This document shows, one piece after another, positions 41,427-50,165 of a DNA stretch of 64,000 nt; positions within the stretch are counted from its first letter, which is position 1; each line of letters opens with the position of its first letter. The notes under the pieces were generated by a model. That model ran no database searches, was not told the origin of the DNA, and was given only the letters and a program-made list of their open reading frames with translations. Where the stretch lies: NCBI GenBank assembly GCA_964636815.1, contig CAZWTF010000007.1:16158-80157 (forward strand), in the 5' to 3' direction. The stretch is from SOIL31 sp964636815 (GTDB lineage Bacteria > Babelota > Babeliae > Babelales > Vermiphilaceae). The position numbers were made by a program, and so were the translations under genes.

Positions 41427-42325
41427 ATATCGCGATTATAGGGTTGGGAAGAATGGGCGAAGCTCTTGCGTACCGTGCAGTAAAGGCAGGATTTTCAATT
41501 TTTGGTTTTGATCTAAGTGTTGATAGTTGCGCAGCAGCTGCAAAAGATGGAGTTCAGGTTGTTGCAACTATGCATGATTTTGCAGGTAAAAATATTGATG
41601 TTTTTTGGTTGATGGTTCCGCAAGGTGAACTTGTTGATAGAGTTATTGCGCAATTGCATCCTATGCTTAAAAAAGGAAATATTATTATTGATGGTGGCAA
41701 TAGCAAATTTAGTGATTCTATGCGTCGTGCACAAGAGCTTGCATTGAATGATCTTTATTTTATAGATTGTGGAACGTCAGGCGGAATTCATGGACGTGAA
41801 AATGGATTTTGTTTGATGGTTGGTGGTGATAAAAAAGCATATGATAGAGTTGAACCATTATTCAAAGCTGTTGCAACACCAGGTGGGTATGCATATGTTG
41901 GACCTTCTGGTGCAGGGCACTATGTTAAGATGGTACACAATGGCATAGAATACGGCTTGTTGCAAGCATACGCTGAAGGGTTTGATGTACTGAAAAATGG
42001 TCAATTTAAAAATGATCATTTAGATTTAGAGAAAATTGCATCATTGTGGAATCATGGCTCAGTTATTCGCTCTTGGATATTAGATCTTGTTGAAGATATT
42101 ATGAAGGAAGATCAAAATTTAGATGATATTAAAGGTAACGTTGCTGCAACTGGTATGGGTAAATGGACTGTTGAACAAGCGCATGCAATGAATATACCAG
42201 TACCGGTTATAGAAGAATCATTAAAAGTGCGTGAATGGTCAGAAAAAACGGGCGGTAATTATACAACAAAGATTGTTGCTATGTTACGTAATAAATTTGG
42301 TGGACATGCGGTGTCGAGAAAATAA
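41423..42325 (+). CDS. gnd: 6-phosphogluconate dehydrogenase, decarboxylating (short form)
   Basis: 300 residues, the short GndA/YqeC-like class, against about 470 for the long form. N-terminal NAD(P) fold AIIGLGRMGEALAYR, then VDGGNSKF-type DGGNSKFSDSMRR, DCGTSGGIHGRENGFCLMVG, and the catalytic YVGPSGAGHYVKMVHNGIEY. It oxidises and decarboxylates 6-phosphogluconate to ribulose-5-phosphate. Start at 41423 (GAGG 8 nt upstream) overlaps zwf by 4 bp, so translation is coupled. Coenzyme preference cannot be told here. Confidence 0.95.
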   Translation: MNIAIIGLGRMGEALAYRAVKAGFSIFGFDLSVDSCAAAAKDGVQVVATMHDFAGKNIDVFWLMVPQGELVDRVIAQLHPMLKKGNIIIDGGNSKFSDSMRRAQELALNDLYFIDCGTSGGIHGRENGFCLMVGGDKKAYDRVEPLFKAVATPGGYAYVGPSGAGHYVKMVHNGIEYGLLQAYAEGFDVLKNGQFKNDHLDLEKIASLWNHGSVIRSWILDLVEDIMKEDQNLDDIKGNVAATGMGKWTVEQAHAMNIPVPVIEESLKVREWSEKTGGNYTTKIVAMLRNKFGGHAVSRK

Positions 42326-42334
42326 AGGGAAATA

Positions 42335-42979
42335 ATGAAAGTAATTGATATTAGTTGGCCAATCAGCAAAGCAACAACCGGATATAAAGATAGATCGATT
42401 GTTGGTATTGAAGAAATAAAAAATTTTAATCGCGATGGCGTACGTGAAACAGCATTGCATGTCAGTTCTCATTCAGGAACACATGTTGATGCACCATCTC
42501 ATTTTCTAAAAGATGGTAAAACAATTGATGAAATGCACCTTGATCGTTTGATTGGTGATTGTGTTGTGCTTGATATGACAACATGCGCTGAGCGTATTAC
42601 GCGTGATTGTTTGATTGCTCATGATAATGATATTGTTGAAGGCGGAATTGTGATTTTGCGCACGGCAAACAGTGATTTAAATCCAACGGATAAATTTAGT
42701 CCACACTTTGTGTATCTTGAAGCAAGTGGGGCGATTTATTTGGCTGAAAAAAAAGTAAAAGCTGTTGGTATTGATTATCTTGGTATTGAGCATAGTCAAC
42801 CTGGTCATCCAACTCATGAAAATTTGATGCATGCAGATGTGGCGATTATTGAAGGATTACGCTTGGGACATGTTCCGGCGGGTAAATATTTATTTGTATG
42901 TTTGCCGCTTAATGTGATTGGTACTGAAGCCGCTCCTGCGCGTGCTATTCTTATAGCTAAGCGTCCTTCGGAGCTTTAG
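42335..42979 (+). CDS. Cyclase/kynurenine-formamidase-like metal hydrolase
   Basis: 214 residues. The PF04199 cyclase family signature is complete: VIDISWPISKATTGYKD near the N terminus, HVSSHSGTHVDAPSHFL (HxGTHxDxPxHF metal site), then VKAVGIDYLGIEHSQPG and HVPAGKYLFVCLPLNV. Members are metal-dependent amidohydrolases such as kynurenine formamidase, but substrates vary widely. It follows gnd by 9 nt, so it belongs to the zwf-gnd operon. The last codons (RPSEL and stop) lie inside a dispersed hairpin repeat, which therefore has replaced the natural C terminus. Confidence 0.88.
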   Translation: MKVIDISWPISKATTGYKDRSIVGIEEIKNFNRDGVRETALHVSSHSGTHVDAPSHFLKDGKTIDEMHLDRLIGDCVVLDMTTCAERITRDCLIAHDNDIVEGGIVILRTANSDLNPTDKFSPHFVYLEASGAIYLAEKKVKAVGIDYLGIEHSQPGHPTHENLMHADVAIIEGLRLGHVPAGKYLFVCLPLNVIGTEAAPARAILIAKRPSEL

Positions 42980-42990
42980 CGAAGTAGGAC
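42963..42990. repeat. Dispersed GTCCTTCGGAGC...GTAGGAC hairpin repeat
   Basis: GTCCTTCG pairs with CGAAGTAGGAC around GAGCTTTAG. It contains the stop codon of the cyclase gene. Similar to 27687-27713. Confidence 0.65.
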
Positions 42991-43033
42991 TAGAGCTGTT
43001 TTGGTTGCTAAGTAACAAATTTATACATAAAAA

Positions 43034-43064
43034 GAAGCCTCTAAATTTTAGAGGCTTTCTTTTT
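43034..43064. terminator. Rho-independent terminator
   Basis: Stem AAGCCTCT / AGAGGCTT around AAATTTT, then TTCTTTTTG on the plus strand. It ends the zwf operon; its right arm overlaps the last codons of the convergent gene at 43048. Confidence 0.88.
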
Positions 43065-43926
43065 GTACTAATTGTTCTTTTTGCAGCATGAGCGCATACA
43101 TGATCAGCATTGTGTCACAATGTTTTATAGGATCAATAATATTGACATGTCCGTAGGTGCATCGATCTTCCATACCAGCATGAGCAATTGATAGATTTTT
43201 TGATGCAGCGTAAACGTCTGCTTCTCTTTCATTAAGAGATATTAATTTATCTGTATTAAAATTTTCAGGATTATCAACATGAGAAAGAACAACTCTGAGC
43301 ATAAAACTATGTTGTAATAAGATATGAGACAATTCATGTTGGTAGGTGAACATTTGATTGAGTCGGGATGTTTTAGTTAATTCAGAAAAGAGTTTTATTT
43401 GTGGTTTTTTAAAATAAGGAAAATCTTGCGCATTAAACTCTGCACCTTTTGCACTTGCTAAAAGATTTTCTTCAGAAGTGATTTCATATTTGAGAGTTAT
43501 GTTTTTTGGATCAATCTTATTTTTTCTGAGCAAAAATACAATATCATTATAGATCGATGGTGGAATGTTTTTATTATGTTTTTGAGTAATAGAGGGGTTT
43601 TCTGTTTGTAAAAGATCTTTTACGATAATTCTTTGGAGATCAAAATAATATTGTAAGTGGTTATACGGTTTATGTGTAACGCCTTCAATTTCCTTAAGTG
43701 TTTCATGATAGATGTCATCTTGGATTCTATGTATTTCATGATCTACATCATCTACTGTAGCTAATTGTTTAATTTCTTTAATTTTTGTAAATATAGGATC
43801 TTCTTGTTCTTTGACTATGTTTTTTAAAGTTGGCTTGAATAGAGAAGTTAACATCGCGTTGTTGGATGAAACAGTAGAGGAAAGAGTCAGAATAAGTACT
43901 TTGAGGTACTGTTTTTGTTGGTTCAT
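43048..43926 (-). CDS. Exported zinc metalloprotease-like protein (HExxH)
   Basis: 292 residues. N-terminal hydrophobic signal (YLKVLILTLSSTVSS), a long helical region, then the zinc motif QHELSHILLQH (HELSH) at about 195 and, about 35 residues on, LNEREADVYAAS with the likely third ligand Glu, a layout typical of M48-like peptidases. A related protein lies at 48113-49126. GGAG 9 nt upstream supports the start. Target unknown; export suggests action in the periplasm or outside the cell. Confidence 0.82.
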   Translation of the reverse strand: MNQQKQYLKVLILTLSSTVSSNNAMLTSLFKPTLKNIVKEQEDPIFTKIKEIKQLATVDDVDHEIHRIQDDIYHETLKEIEGVTHKPYNHLQYYFDLQRIIVKDLLQTENPSITQKHNKNIPPSIYNDIVFLLRKNKIDPKNITLKYEITSEENLLASAKGAEFNAQDFPYFKKPQIKLFSELTKTSRLNQMFTYQHELSHILLQHSFMLRVVLSHVDNPENFNTDKLISLNEREADVYAASKNLSIAHAGMEDRCTYGHVNIIDPIKHCDTMLIMYALMLQKEQLVQKESL

Positions 43927-44000
43927 TTGAAGTTTCTCCAGGTATAATAAAATTATATATTCATTTTACTTTATCTGGGTAAAACATCAAATAGAAAATT

Positions 44001-44543
44001 TTACCCCCAGGTTTGTTTACTTTGTAGCAACCCTACAATCTGTTCGCCAAATTGTTGTGCCACAGAAGGATCTGTTGCGGTGATAACATTAGATTCTACA
44101 ATAACTTTTTCTTCAGGTAGATAAACCACACCATTTTCTGCATATATAGCATTTAATAAACCGTCCTCATTCCATCCTGTTGCATATTTATTTCTGAGTA
44201 CACCAGCTTTGGCAAGTATACGTGTTGCAATACAAATAGCTCCGATTGGCTTGTGTTGCAGTGCAGCGTCTTGCAGAATTTTATAACTTGTATTGTTATC
44301 TAAGTGCTCAAGTGTTCCAGGTCCACCAATAAAAAATATTCCTTGATAGTTATCAATTTTTACTTGGTTGAGCGTGATATCAATGTGAACTTTGGAACCA
44401 TCTTTTGCGACAGCTTTATCAAATCCATCACTTGCAGTGACGACAATAAATCCTGCATCAATAAGAACTTTTTTTGTTATACCATATTCAATTTGTTGAA
44501 ATTCTTTTGATGCAATGACAAGTAATACGGTTATTTCATCCAT
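44001..44543 (-). CDS. DJ-1/PfpI family protein
   Basis: About 180 residues. VLLVIASKEFQQIEYGITKK carries the conserved Glu, IFFIGGPGTLEHL follows, and GAICIATRILAKAGVL holds the nucleophile Cys of the 'nucleophile elbow' (AICIA). The family includes deglycases, chaperones and cysteine peptidases; these subclasses cannot be separated by eye. Of two adjacent ATGs the inner one (44543) is preferred, with GGGAG 5 nt upstream. It is 14 nt after the ComEC-like gene on the same strand and is probably cotranscribed. Confidence 0.9.
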   Translation of the reverse strand: MDEITVLLVIASKEFQQIEYGITKKVLIDAGFIVVTASDGFDKAVAKDGSKVHIDITLNQVKIDNYQGIFFIGGPGTLEHLDNNTSYKILQDAALQHKPIGAICIATRILAKAGVLRNKYATGWNEDGLLNAIYAENGVVYLPEEKVIVESNVITATDPSVAQQFGEQIVGLLQSKQTWG

Positions 44544-44557
44544 CATGACTCCCTTTT

Positions 44558-45514
44558 CTACAATGAAACTGTTTTGTTATCAATAGTTCCATTAATACAC
44601 AATCTCTTATATGTCGCATCATAATAACATACATGTTTAGCTGTTGATGGTTCAATAAAAAGCCTACATGCAGGATCATTATTAAGTTGTTTTTTGTATG
44701 ATATAGATTTGATATTACCATTCTGAGCGAGTATTGTTTTTTTGAGCATAGCGTATGATCGCCATGCAAATGGTGGAATTCTTCCTTGCCATGCTGGTAT
44801 ATAAAGATTTTTGATATGCATTTTTGTGGCAAGAAATTGAACGGCATCAAGAATGCGCTTATTAAATTTACATATTACAAGATGATCAATTTGCATTGAT
44901 CCTGTTTTTTGTACAATTTCAGGAACCAATGTGTATGAAACAAAAGATTCATAATTAGGACGAGATGCTATGTAGCCTGGATCAATTATAGTGAGACTGT
45001 TGTTATGGTTGAGGAGTGTTAATTGCCCTTTGTTGCAGGCAATTGTTGTGACTGTCTCATGCGTATAAGGAAATAATTTCAAAACAATGCAAGTGGCAAC
45101 CAGTACAAATCCAAGTAATCCAGTGCGATGTATAATCGAGGTTATTTTTTTGCTATGTACAACAGCCAATGCAATGAGCGGAATACACAACAGCATAATC
45201 ATGGGAGGTTTACAAAATCCAATTAACCATGCGCGTTGTTCCAGATTAAGACAAGCAAGCCAGAATGTGGTGATCTGTTCTAAGCACCAGATCAAGAATG
45301 CATTGGGTAAGTAAAAAAGTTCCAAGAAAAAAATAAGTGATGATACTAATAAAAAGCATGTTAAAAAGGGACCAAAAAGAAGTGTGCTGATAGGGGTTAA
45401 TAAAGATATAGGTAATCCCCACGCTATTAAAAAAGGGAGTGAGATAAAAGATATAAACAGTTGTAACTGTAGACTTTTAAGTAATGATTGGTACCATTTT
45501 GCAATTTTTTTCAT
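44558..45514 (-). CDS. ComEC-like membrane protein with a degenerate metallo-beta-lactamase domain
   Basis: 318 residues. Three to four membrane helices (LQLQLFISFISLPFLIAWGL, LLTPISTLLFGPFLTCFLLV, IMLLCIPLIALAVVHSK, GLLGFVLVATCIVLKLF) resemble the last helices of the ComEC competence domain. The soluble part starts LLNHNNSLTIIDPGYIAS, corresponding to the beta-lactamase-like domain of ComEC (lLIDtG), but where HxHxDH is expected it reads LVICKFNKRILDAVQFL, so the metal site is lost. It is much shorter than full ComEC (about 700-800). It may be a reduced DNA-uptake channel part or a relic. No clear ribosome site. Confidence 0.6.
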   Translation of the reverse strand: MKKIAKWYQSLLKSLQLQLFISFISLPFLIAWGLPISLLTPISTLLFGPFLTCFLLVSSLIFFLELFYLPNAFLIWCLEQITTFWLACLNLEQRAWLIGFCKPPMIMLLCIPLIALAVVHSKKITSIIHRTGLLGFVLVATCIVLKLFPYTHETVTTIACNKGQLTLLNHNNSLTIIDPGYIASRPNYESFVSYTLVPEIVQKTGSMQIDHLVICKFNKRILDAVQFLATKMHIKNLYIPAWQGRIPPFAWRSYAMLKKTILAQNGNIKSISYKKQLNNDPACRLFIEPSTAKHVCYYDATYKRLCINGTIDNKTVSL

Positions 45515-45647
45515 AATAATTATTGACTAGTATATCATATAATGTTTTATGTAACAAAACTCATTTCAAGTTATTGATTTTAAAAGCAGGAGTGCATTAG
45601 TATGACAATAGGGTGAATAAAGTTGTATTAAAAAAAGGGGGAATATT

Positions 45648-45866
45648 ATGAAGCTTCCTAATCACGAATTACGTGATAATTCTGAGCAGAATAATGAGCG
45701 CCGTTGGTCGCAAAGAATTAAACAGTATTGGCGCAATATGTATAGATCAGATAAATGCACCAGTATGAGCCATGGTAGTTACGACAAAGTAAGATCTATG
45801 TCATGGGCACGTGGTGAAAATTGGCGTCGAAATCATCCAAAAAGTTTGAATAAACAGCACAAATAA
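45648..45866 (+). CDS. Small basic protein of unknown function
   Basis: 72 residues. The strong ribosome site AGGGGGA 7 nt upstream makes it likely to be real. Highly polar and basic, rich in Arg, Lys, Asn, Ser and Trp (RRWSQRIKQYWRNMYRSDKC; SWARGENWRRNHPKS); no signal peptide or membrane helix. The composition suggests a nucleic-acid-binding or ribosome-associated protein, but no family is recognised. Confidence 0.6.
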   Translation: MKLPNHELRDNSEQNNERRWSQRIKQYWRNMYRSDKCTSMSHGSYDKVRSMSWARGENWRRNHPKSLNKQHK

Positions 45867-45907
45867 TAGTATCAATATTAACTTGATGTTTTAAAGTTGC
45901 TGTATAA

Positions 45908-45941
45908 GCTGTTACATGTTGAGAAATTGATATGTAACAGC
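45908..45941. promoter_or_regulatory. 10-bp inverted repeat just upstream of the 45954 gene
   Basis: GCTGTTACAT (45908-45917) and ATGTAACAGC (45932-45941), perfect, 14-nt loop. Its right arm abuts the GAAGG ribosome site, so folding of a leader hairpin or protein binding could affect translation. Confidence 0.5.
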
Positions 45942-45953
45942 AGAAGGTATTCT

Positions 45954-46235
45954 ATGAAACATCAGTTTTTTTTCTTTTTATTGCTCCATTCTTTTTCTGC
46001 ATATGCTATGCAGCCTGAACAAAATAATATCACTAAAAATCAGTTGATAAACAGATTCACTGCCTTCAATTATCAGATGAAGCAGCTCTACCCAGATACA
46101 TTTGATGCAAAAGAATTTGGATGGTTCATAGTAGGACTGAGAGAGATGAAACCAAATGAATTTGAAAGTCATAAAGAAGAGTTGTTGAATATGATGAAAC
46201 CTTTGAATCTTTTTGAACAAGAAAAGTTGGGTTAA
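45954..46235 (+). CDS. Small exported protein of unknown function
   Basis: 93 residues from the ATG at 45954 (GAAGG 6 nt upstream; a frame extension to 45897 runs through the hairpin and is discounted). Signal peptide HQFFFFLLLHSFSAYA with an AMQPE junction, then a helical domain with AKEFGWFIVGLREMKPNEFE and LNLFEQEKLG. Not recognised. It is 19 nt upstream of tkt and may share its transcript. Confidence 0.75.
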   Translation: MKHQFFFFLLLHSFSAYAMQPEQNNITKNQLINRFTAFNYQMKQLYPDTFDAKEFGWFIVGLREMKPNEFESHKEELLNMMKPLNLFEQEKLG

Positions 46236-46254
46236 TTTTAAAAAAAAGTGAGCG

Positions 46255-48123
46255 ATGAAGCCATTACATAATCTTATCGAATATATTGAACATAAAGCGT
46301 ATGCTTTGCGTTGTTGGTCGGTAAAATTACCAGCACAAGCAGGATCAGGTCATACAACATCTTGTTTATCCGCAGCAGATATTGTTGCGGTACTTTTTTT
46401 CTATGCTATGCGGTATGATCCTTATCGTTATAATAATCCTGATAATGATCGTTTTATTTTATCAAAAGGTCATGCAGCACCTTTGTTATACGCTGCATGG
46501 TGTGAATTAGGTTTAGTATCTGATGAAGAAATGCTTACATACAGAAAGTTTGGTTCACCGCTCGAAGGGCATCCAACACGTCATTTTAAATACGCTGAAA
46601 CAGCAACAGGTTCCCTTGGTATTGGACTGTCTGTTGGTGTTGGTCAAGCGTTGTGTGCCAAGCTTGATAAACGTAATTTTCGTACCTATGTTTTGATGGG
46701 TGATAGTGAATCATCAGAAGGAAGCGTATGGGAAGCAGTGCAGTTAGCAGAGCATTACAAACTTGATCATCTGATTGCATTTGTTGATGTGAATAATCTT
46801 GGTCAAAGTACTGAAACAATGCTTGATTATAAAATTAAGCAATATGTAGAAAGATTTTCCTCTTTTGGTTGGCAGGTTTTTGATGTTGATGGTCATGATG
46901 TAAAAAGTCTGATGGAAGTTATTGATAGAGCACACCAGGTTGTTGGTAAACCAGTGATGATTATTGCAAAAACGGTTAAAGGTTATGGTCTTGATTTTGC
47001 TGCAGGTTTGCAAGGGTTTCATGGTAAAGCGTTTACCGCTGAAAAAGAAAAAGAAGCATTAGAAAATTTAAAAAAGAATTTCCCAAAAGCTGCGCAATAC
47101 AAAGCAGAATTTGACTGGACACCGCAACTTCCACAACCAGATGCATTAGCATACAGTGGGGCAACAACCATTGTGATTATGGAAAAACCTAAATATAAAA
47201 AAGGTGATATGGTTGCAACACGTAAAGCATACGGCACAGCACTTGCATTGCTCGGTGATATTTGTGATGCGGTAGTAAGTCTTGATGCAGAAGTAAAAAA
47301 TTCAACCTATGCAGAAATTTTTGAAAGCATCCATCCTGAAAGATTTTTCCAATGTTTTGTTGCTGAACAAAATATGGTAGGAATGGGAGTTGGGTTTGAT
47401 TGTCGTGGTAGAATACCATTTGTTTCTACGTTCAGTTCATTTTTTTCTCGTGCACATGATCAAATCAGAATGGCTGCAATTGGTAATGCAGCATTACGTT
47501 TGGTTGGATCACATTGCGGCGTATCAATTGGGCAAGATGGGCCATCGCAAATGGGATTAGAAGATATTGCAATCATGCGTTGTTTACCTGAATCTATTGT
47601 ATTGTATCCGAGTGATGCCGTGAGTACACACAAACTTGTTGAACAGATGGCACGTTATAGTGATGGCATTAGTTATTTGCGCACAACTCGCATGGAAACT
47701 CCTGTTTTATATGATAATGATGAACAGTTTCCTGTTGGTGGTTGCAAAGTACTTCGAAAATCTGAAAAAGATGTTGCGTGTATTGTTGGTGCTGGAGTTA
47801 CGTTGCATGAAGCGCTTAAAGCGTATGATATACTGGCAAAGAAAAATGTTTTTTTATCTGTTATTGATTTGTATTCTATTAAGCCGCTTGATGCGGCTAC
47901 GCTTATTTCTGTTGCGCGTGCATCTGGTAATATTATTATCACTGTAGAAGATCATTACCCTGAAGGTGGTATTGGTGAAGCGGTGATAAGTGCAGTGCGT
48001 AATGAAAATATTACCGTTCATGCACTCGCAGTTAACCATTTGCCACGTTCTGGTTCACCAGAAGAGTTGTTAGCGTTTGAAGGTATTGATGCTGTTGCAA
48101 TTGTGAAGGCTGTTAAGCAATAA
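46255..48123 (+). CDS. tkt: Transketolase
   Basis: 622 residues, the shorter transketolase type. The N-terminal TPP domain has PAQAGSGHTTSCLSAADIV, ILSKGHAAPLLYAAW and the TPP/metal motif LMGDSESSEGSVWEAVQLAE through VDVNNLGQS; the pyrimidine domain has FVAEQNMVGMGVGFD and HCGVSIGQDGPSQMGLEDIA; the C-terminal domain ends HLPRSGSPEELL. It moves two-carbon units between sugar phosphates in the non-oxidative pentose phosphate pathway. GDS replaces the more usual GDG in the TPP motif. Its last 11 bp overlap the convergent metalloprotease gene. Confidence 0.95.
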   Translation: MKPLHNLIEYIEHKAYALRCWSVKLPAQAGSGHTTSCLSAADIVAVLFFYAMRYDPYRYNNPDNDRFILSKGHAAPLLYAAWCELGLVSDEEMLTYRKFGSPLEGHPTRHFKYAETATGSLGIGLSVGVGQALCAKLDKRNFRTYVLMGDSESSEGSVWEAVQLAEHYKLDHLIAFVDVNNLGQSTETMLDYKIKQYVERFSSFGWQVFDVDGHDVKSLMEVIDRAHQVVGKPVMIIAKTVKGYGLDFAAGLQGFHGKAFTAEKEKEALENLKKNFPKAAQYKAEFDWTPQLPQPDALAYSGATTIVIMEKPKYKKGDMVATRKAYGTALALLGDICDAVVSLDAEVKNSTYAEIFESIHPERFFQCFVAEQNMVGMGVGFDCRGRIPFVSTFSSFFSRAHDQIRMAAIGNAALRLVGSHCGVSIGQDGPSQMGLEDIAIMRCLPESIVLYPSDAVSTHKLVEQMARYSDGISYLRTTRMETPVLYDNDEQFPVGGCKVLRKSEKDVACIVGAGVTLHEALKAYDILAKKNVFLSVIDLYSIKPLDAATLISVARASGNIIITVEDHYPEGGIGEAVISAVRNENITVHALAVNHLPRSGSPEELLAFEGIDAVAIVKAVKQ

Positions 48124-49126
48124 GATATTCAAGCAACCCATGAACTTTCCAGAGCATATTGATATAAGCCAAATGATAGAAGTGCTTTTCATACAGATGA
48201 TCAGGGTAATATGTTGTTTCACGTTTTGTTTTTAAACATTCTGCTATTTTTGGATCTTTAGTTGCAGACAGAATTTCTGCTTGTGCTTCATGAATTTGCG
48301 CAAGTTTATGATATTCAGGAGTTTGGTAGAACTCTTCTTTTGTTACACTGTAATAATGGCTTAGGTATGTATTCAGAATAATGGTTGTTATATTGTGGTT
48401 TTGAATGACGTGCTGTATTTCATGCGCACAGGTACTTATAAGATTTACGGTTGATGTTTTCGTGAGCATTCTGGGAAATATTTCAATTGTTGCAGGTTCA
48501 TGATTGTATGAAATAAAATTTTGTTCTGATTTATCTGAAGTAAAAACTGATACTACATTTATCGCTCGAGCTATGGTCATTGGATTTTCATCAATTGTTT
48601 GTTGATCAGTTACCATTTTTATATGAATGCTTTGTGGGTTGATTCCATTCTGCTGTAAAAGAGCAATCAGTGTTTCCATAATATTGGCAGGAATATTTGG
48701 GTCATGAGTAACGTTGTGATCTTTGTGTAAGTTTTTTGTATAGATAGTTTTCATACGATGCACGTCAGCCATATATTTTTGCCATATATCATTACTGATC
48801 TGATATTTTTCTTTGATGGCAAGCAATGCTTCTTGTTCTAGATTGAATATCCACTGTTCAATTTCTGCAAGTTCATTTTTTATTGAGACAAGTACTTTGT
48901 TTAAGTTAGATGTTTTATGTGATAAGCGGTGATAGGCTGCACGAAGCACGCAATGTATATTTTGTATTCTGTTGATATGTGCGCAATTAGTTGCATACGA
49001 TGCTTCATTGCCATCATTAAAAATCTGTTGGTACCAAGGCATTTCGAGTGGTTTTAGCGAGTGGAATTGTAAGGTAAAAAACAAGACAATTGCCTTGAGT
49101 AGGATCTTGGTATTATTGTTTTTCAT
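48113..49126 (-). CDS. Exported zinc metalloprotease-like protein (HExxH)
   Basis: About 337 residues from the ATG at 49126; the start is uncertain because no good ribosome site is seen (an in-frame extension reaches 49201). A signal-like segment (ILLKAIVLFFTLQFHS), a long helical part, then STCAHEIQHVIQNHN with the HEIQH zinc motif and IHEAQAEILSATKD with a candidate third ligand. Layout and spacing match 43048-43926, though sequence identity is low. It lies 37 nt downstream of an exported hydrolase gene, so the two may be coexpressed. Convergent overlap with tkt. Confidence 0.78.
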   Translation of the reverse strand: MKNNNTKILLKAIVLFFTLQFHSLKPLEMPWYQQIFNDGNEASYATNCAHINRIQNIHCVLRAAYHRLSHKTSNLNKVLVSIKNELAEIEQWIFNLEQEALLAIKEKYQISNDIWQKYMADVHRMKTIYTKNLHKDHNVTHDPNIPANIMETLIALLQQNGINPQSIHIKMVTDQQTIDENPMTIARAINVVSVFTSDKSEQNFISYNHEPATIEIFPRMLTKTSTVNLISTCAHEIQHVIQNHNITTIILNTYLSHYYSVTKEEFYQTPEYHKLAQIHEAQAEILSATKDPKIAECLKTKRETTYYPDHLYEKHFYHLAYINMLWKVHGLLEYLIA

Positions 49127-49163
49127 ACCTATAATCATAACAAAATCATTCAAATTGGCAATT

Positions 49164-50102
49164 TTATCTGTTATATACGCACAGTAGCTTGTGTTTAGCA
49201 ATGGTATTATTGGCTAGAGTTTCTTCGTGCCAAGAATCGAGTTTTTTAAGAATAGTAGGTAATAAAGCAACAAAATTTGTGCTTGAAAACCTGGTGTGCG
49301 ATATAGGAAGATCATTTATTTTAACTTTAGCCTGGGTAAGGTGGCTATAGGTAGGGAAAACCCGGTTTGAAAAAGGCATAAGCGTATAATGATATTTATG
49401 TTGTCTTTGAGGGCATTCATATTTGGTGCACAATCGTCTTAGTTGGGGTGCTATTATTTGTATCATATCAAAGCTTGAGTAAAGTGAGTATACATGATGG
49501 AACATAGGGGTACAGATAAGATGTTTTGTTCTTTCTTGTACTGGGCATGCAAGGAGTATGAGTGATTTGATGAGTGGATGATGAGTATGCTTGATTTTTG
49601 CCATACTCAGTGCAACGTTACCGCCATGGCTATGTGCAATAATCCGAATAACTGGTTTTTTCCCATATTTTTGTTCATATTGTGTTTGCAGTTTAATGAT
49701 CTCTTCATGCAAAACTACAGCAGCTTTTTCCCGTTCTTGTTGTCTTAATTTTCCTGACCATCCAAAAACATAAAATTCTTCAATAGGAAAATGCTCTGGA
49801 TCATGCTGAGCAATTGTTTCAGCAATTTCACGGAAGTGGTGTCCTTCAGGGAATGCACTAATCGGCAACATACATTCTTGTTTGCCAAAAATCTTGTGAT
49901 ATGACGGAGTATAAATGATCAATGTTCCATGTACCCAAATAGTGAGAGGAGGAGCTTCTTGAGTTTCTATGATAGCATTAGTTTGCATAGGTATATCAAT
50001 GTGCAATCTTTGTTTGTCAACATGTCGACGATGAGTACATCCTGGTAGAGATATGAGTAAGAAAAGAAGTAATTGACATCGAATAGGACTGTGTTTTCCC
50101 AT
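49164..50102 (-). CDS. Lipoprotein alpha/beta hydrolase (lipase-like)
   Basis: 312 residues. A lipoprotein signal peptide with lipobox (LLFLLISLPGC) predicts a lipid-anchored protein. The hydrolase domain has LTIWVHGTLIIY (oxyanion region), EFYVFGWSGKLRQQE and the nucleophile elbow IIAHSHGGNVALSMA (HSHGG), then SLILLACPVQERTKHL. Paralogous to the next gene (50166-51083), with which it shares WVHGT, FGWSG, SHSHGGNV and LLACPVQ. AAAGG 5 nt before the start. Probably an esterase or lipase acting at the envelope or on host lipids; substrate unknown. Confidence 0.88.
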   Translation of the reverse strand: MGKHSPIRCQLLLFLLISLPGCTHRRHVDKQRLHIDIPMQTNAIIETQEAPPLTIWVHGTLIIYTPSYHKIFGKQECMLPISAFPEGHHFREIAETIAQHDPEHFPIEEFYVFGWSGKLRQQEREKAAVVLHEEIIKLQTQYEQKYGKKPVIRIIAHSHGGNVALSMAKIKHTHHPLIKSLILLACPVQERTKHLICTPMFHHVYSLYSSFDMIQIIAPQLRRLCTKYECPQRQHKYHYTLMPFSNRVFPTYSHLTQAKVKINDLPISHTRFSSTNFVALLPTILKKLDSWHEETLANNTIAKHKLLCVYNR

Positions 50103-50165
50103 TATTTACCTTTTTACACCCTTAACTTTTGTTTAGGTATATGAAAAAAAAGGTAGGTATGTCAA

